6,321 bases of DNA from Nitrosopumilaceae archaeon. Its GTDB lineage: Archaea > Thermoproteota > Nitrososphaeria > Nitrososphaerales > Nitrosopumilaceae. The notes beneath the pieces were generated by a model, which searched no databases, was not told the DNA's origin, and saw nothing but the letters and a program-made list of their open reading frames with translations. The number at the start of each line of letters is the position of its first letter. The stretch's first letter is position 1. A program made the translations under genes and the position numbers. Location: assembly GCA_007571225.1 (NCBI GenBank), contig RKRU01000072.1:1-6321 (forward strand). The letters are read 5' to 3'. This document shows, piece after piece, positions 6,260 to 6,321 of the stretch.

Positions 6260-6321
6260 ATGCGGGACGGCTACACTGATTGTAGGCATGGCAGGTTTAT
6301 GTGTCTTACCTGGATTGACCA
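6260..6321 (+). CDS. possible start of a downstream gene, cut by the window edge
   Basis: From ATG 6260 the frame is open for 20 codons to the edge, beginning MRDGYTDCRHGRFMCL. Two cysteines and a histidine close to the N-terminus could belong to a small metal-binding site, but too little is visible to name a family. Support comes mainly from the TATA-like element at leaderless distance. A second ATG at 6288 in another frame (MAGLCVLPGLT) is also open to the edge and cannot be excluded. Confidence 0.3.
   Translation, partial: MRDGYTDCRHGRFMCLTWID

Noticed and set aside
5893..6279. 128-residue plus-strand frame overlapping the end of res
   Set aside because: It starts inside the nuclease domain in another frame, is Arg/Gly/Ser-rich and has no recognisable domain; it runs through the duplicated repeat only by chance.
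1..6321. CRISPR array, insertion sequence or rRNA
   Set aside because: No regularly spaced repeats, transposase motifs, terminal inverted repeats or conserved rRNA segments were seen; the two 36-base copies alone, joined to the res coding end, do not make an array.

Overview
The window reads as archaeal accessory DNA, most likely from a member of the Thaumarchaeota (Nitrososphaerota), possibly close to Cenarchaeum. This placement is inference. It rests on heavy ATA (Ile) and AGG/AGA (Arg) codon use, weak or absent Shine-Dalgarno sequences, candidate TATA elements about 25 bases before probable transcript starts, and a small archaeal-looking winged-helix protein. No rRNA or other marker gene is present to prove it.

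Layout. Positions 1-148 (minus strand) hold the possible 5' part of a gene that runs off the left edge. An AT-rich spacer (149-387) follows and contains a 27-base near-perfect palindrome at 231-257. A 90-residue winged-helix regulator lies on the minus strand (388-660). A 100-base divergent promoter region (661-760) carries a 10-base inverted repeat. Two long plus-strand genes fill most of the window: a beta-class DNA methyltransferase of the type III Mod kind (761-3277, 838 aa), then a type III Res-like helicase-nuclease (3282-6137, 951 aa). The res stop codon sits inside a 36-base sequence that is repeated exactly 71 bases downstream. A short palindrome, a TATA-like element and a possible leaderless gene start (6260) end the window.

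How it fits together. Mod and Res are the two subunits of a type III-like restriction-modification system. Mod recognises and methylates the target. Res supplies the ATP-dependent motor and a PD-(D/E)xK nuclease that cuts unmodified DNA. The genes are four bases apart and probably co-transcribed. The divergent winged-helix gene shares their promoter region and is the obvious candidate controller, a role like that of the C proteins of some other restriction systems.

Unusual points are an AT-rich block inside mod matching the expected target-recognition region, an extra four-cysteine zinc-ribbon-like tail on Res, the dyad elements on the regulator side, and the duplication across the end of res. 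The core system belongs to a recognisable family. The regulatory arrangement and the Res tail are the parts most likely to be undescribed.
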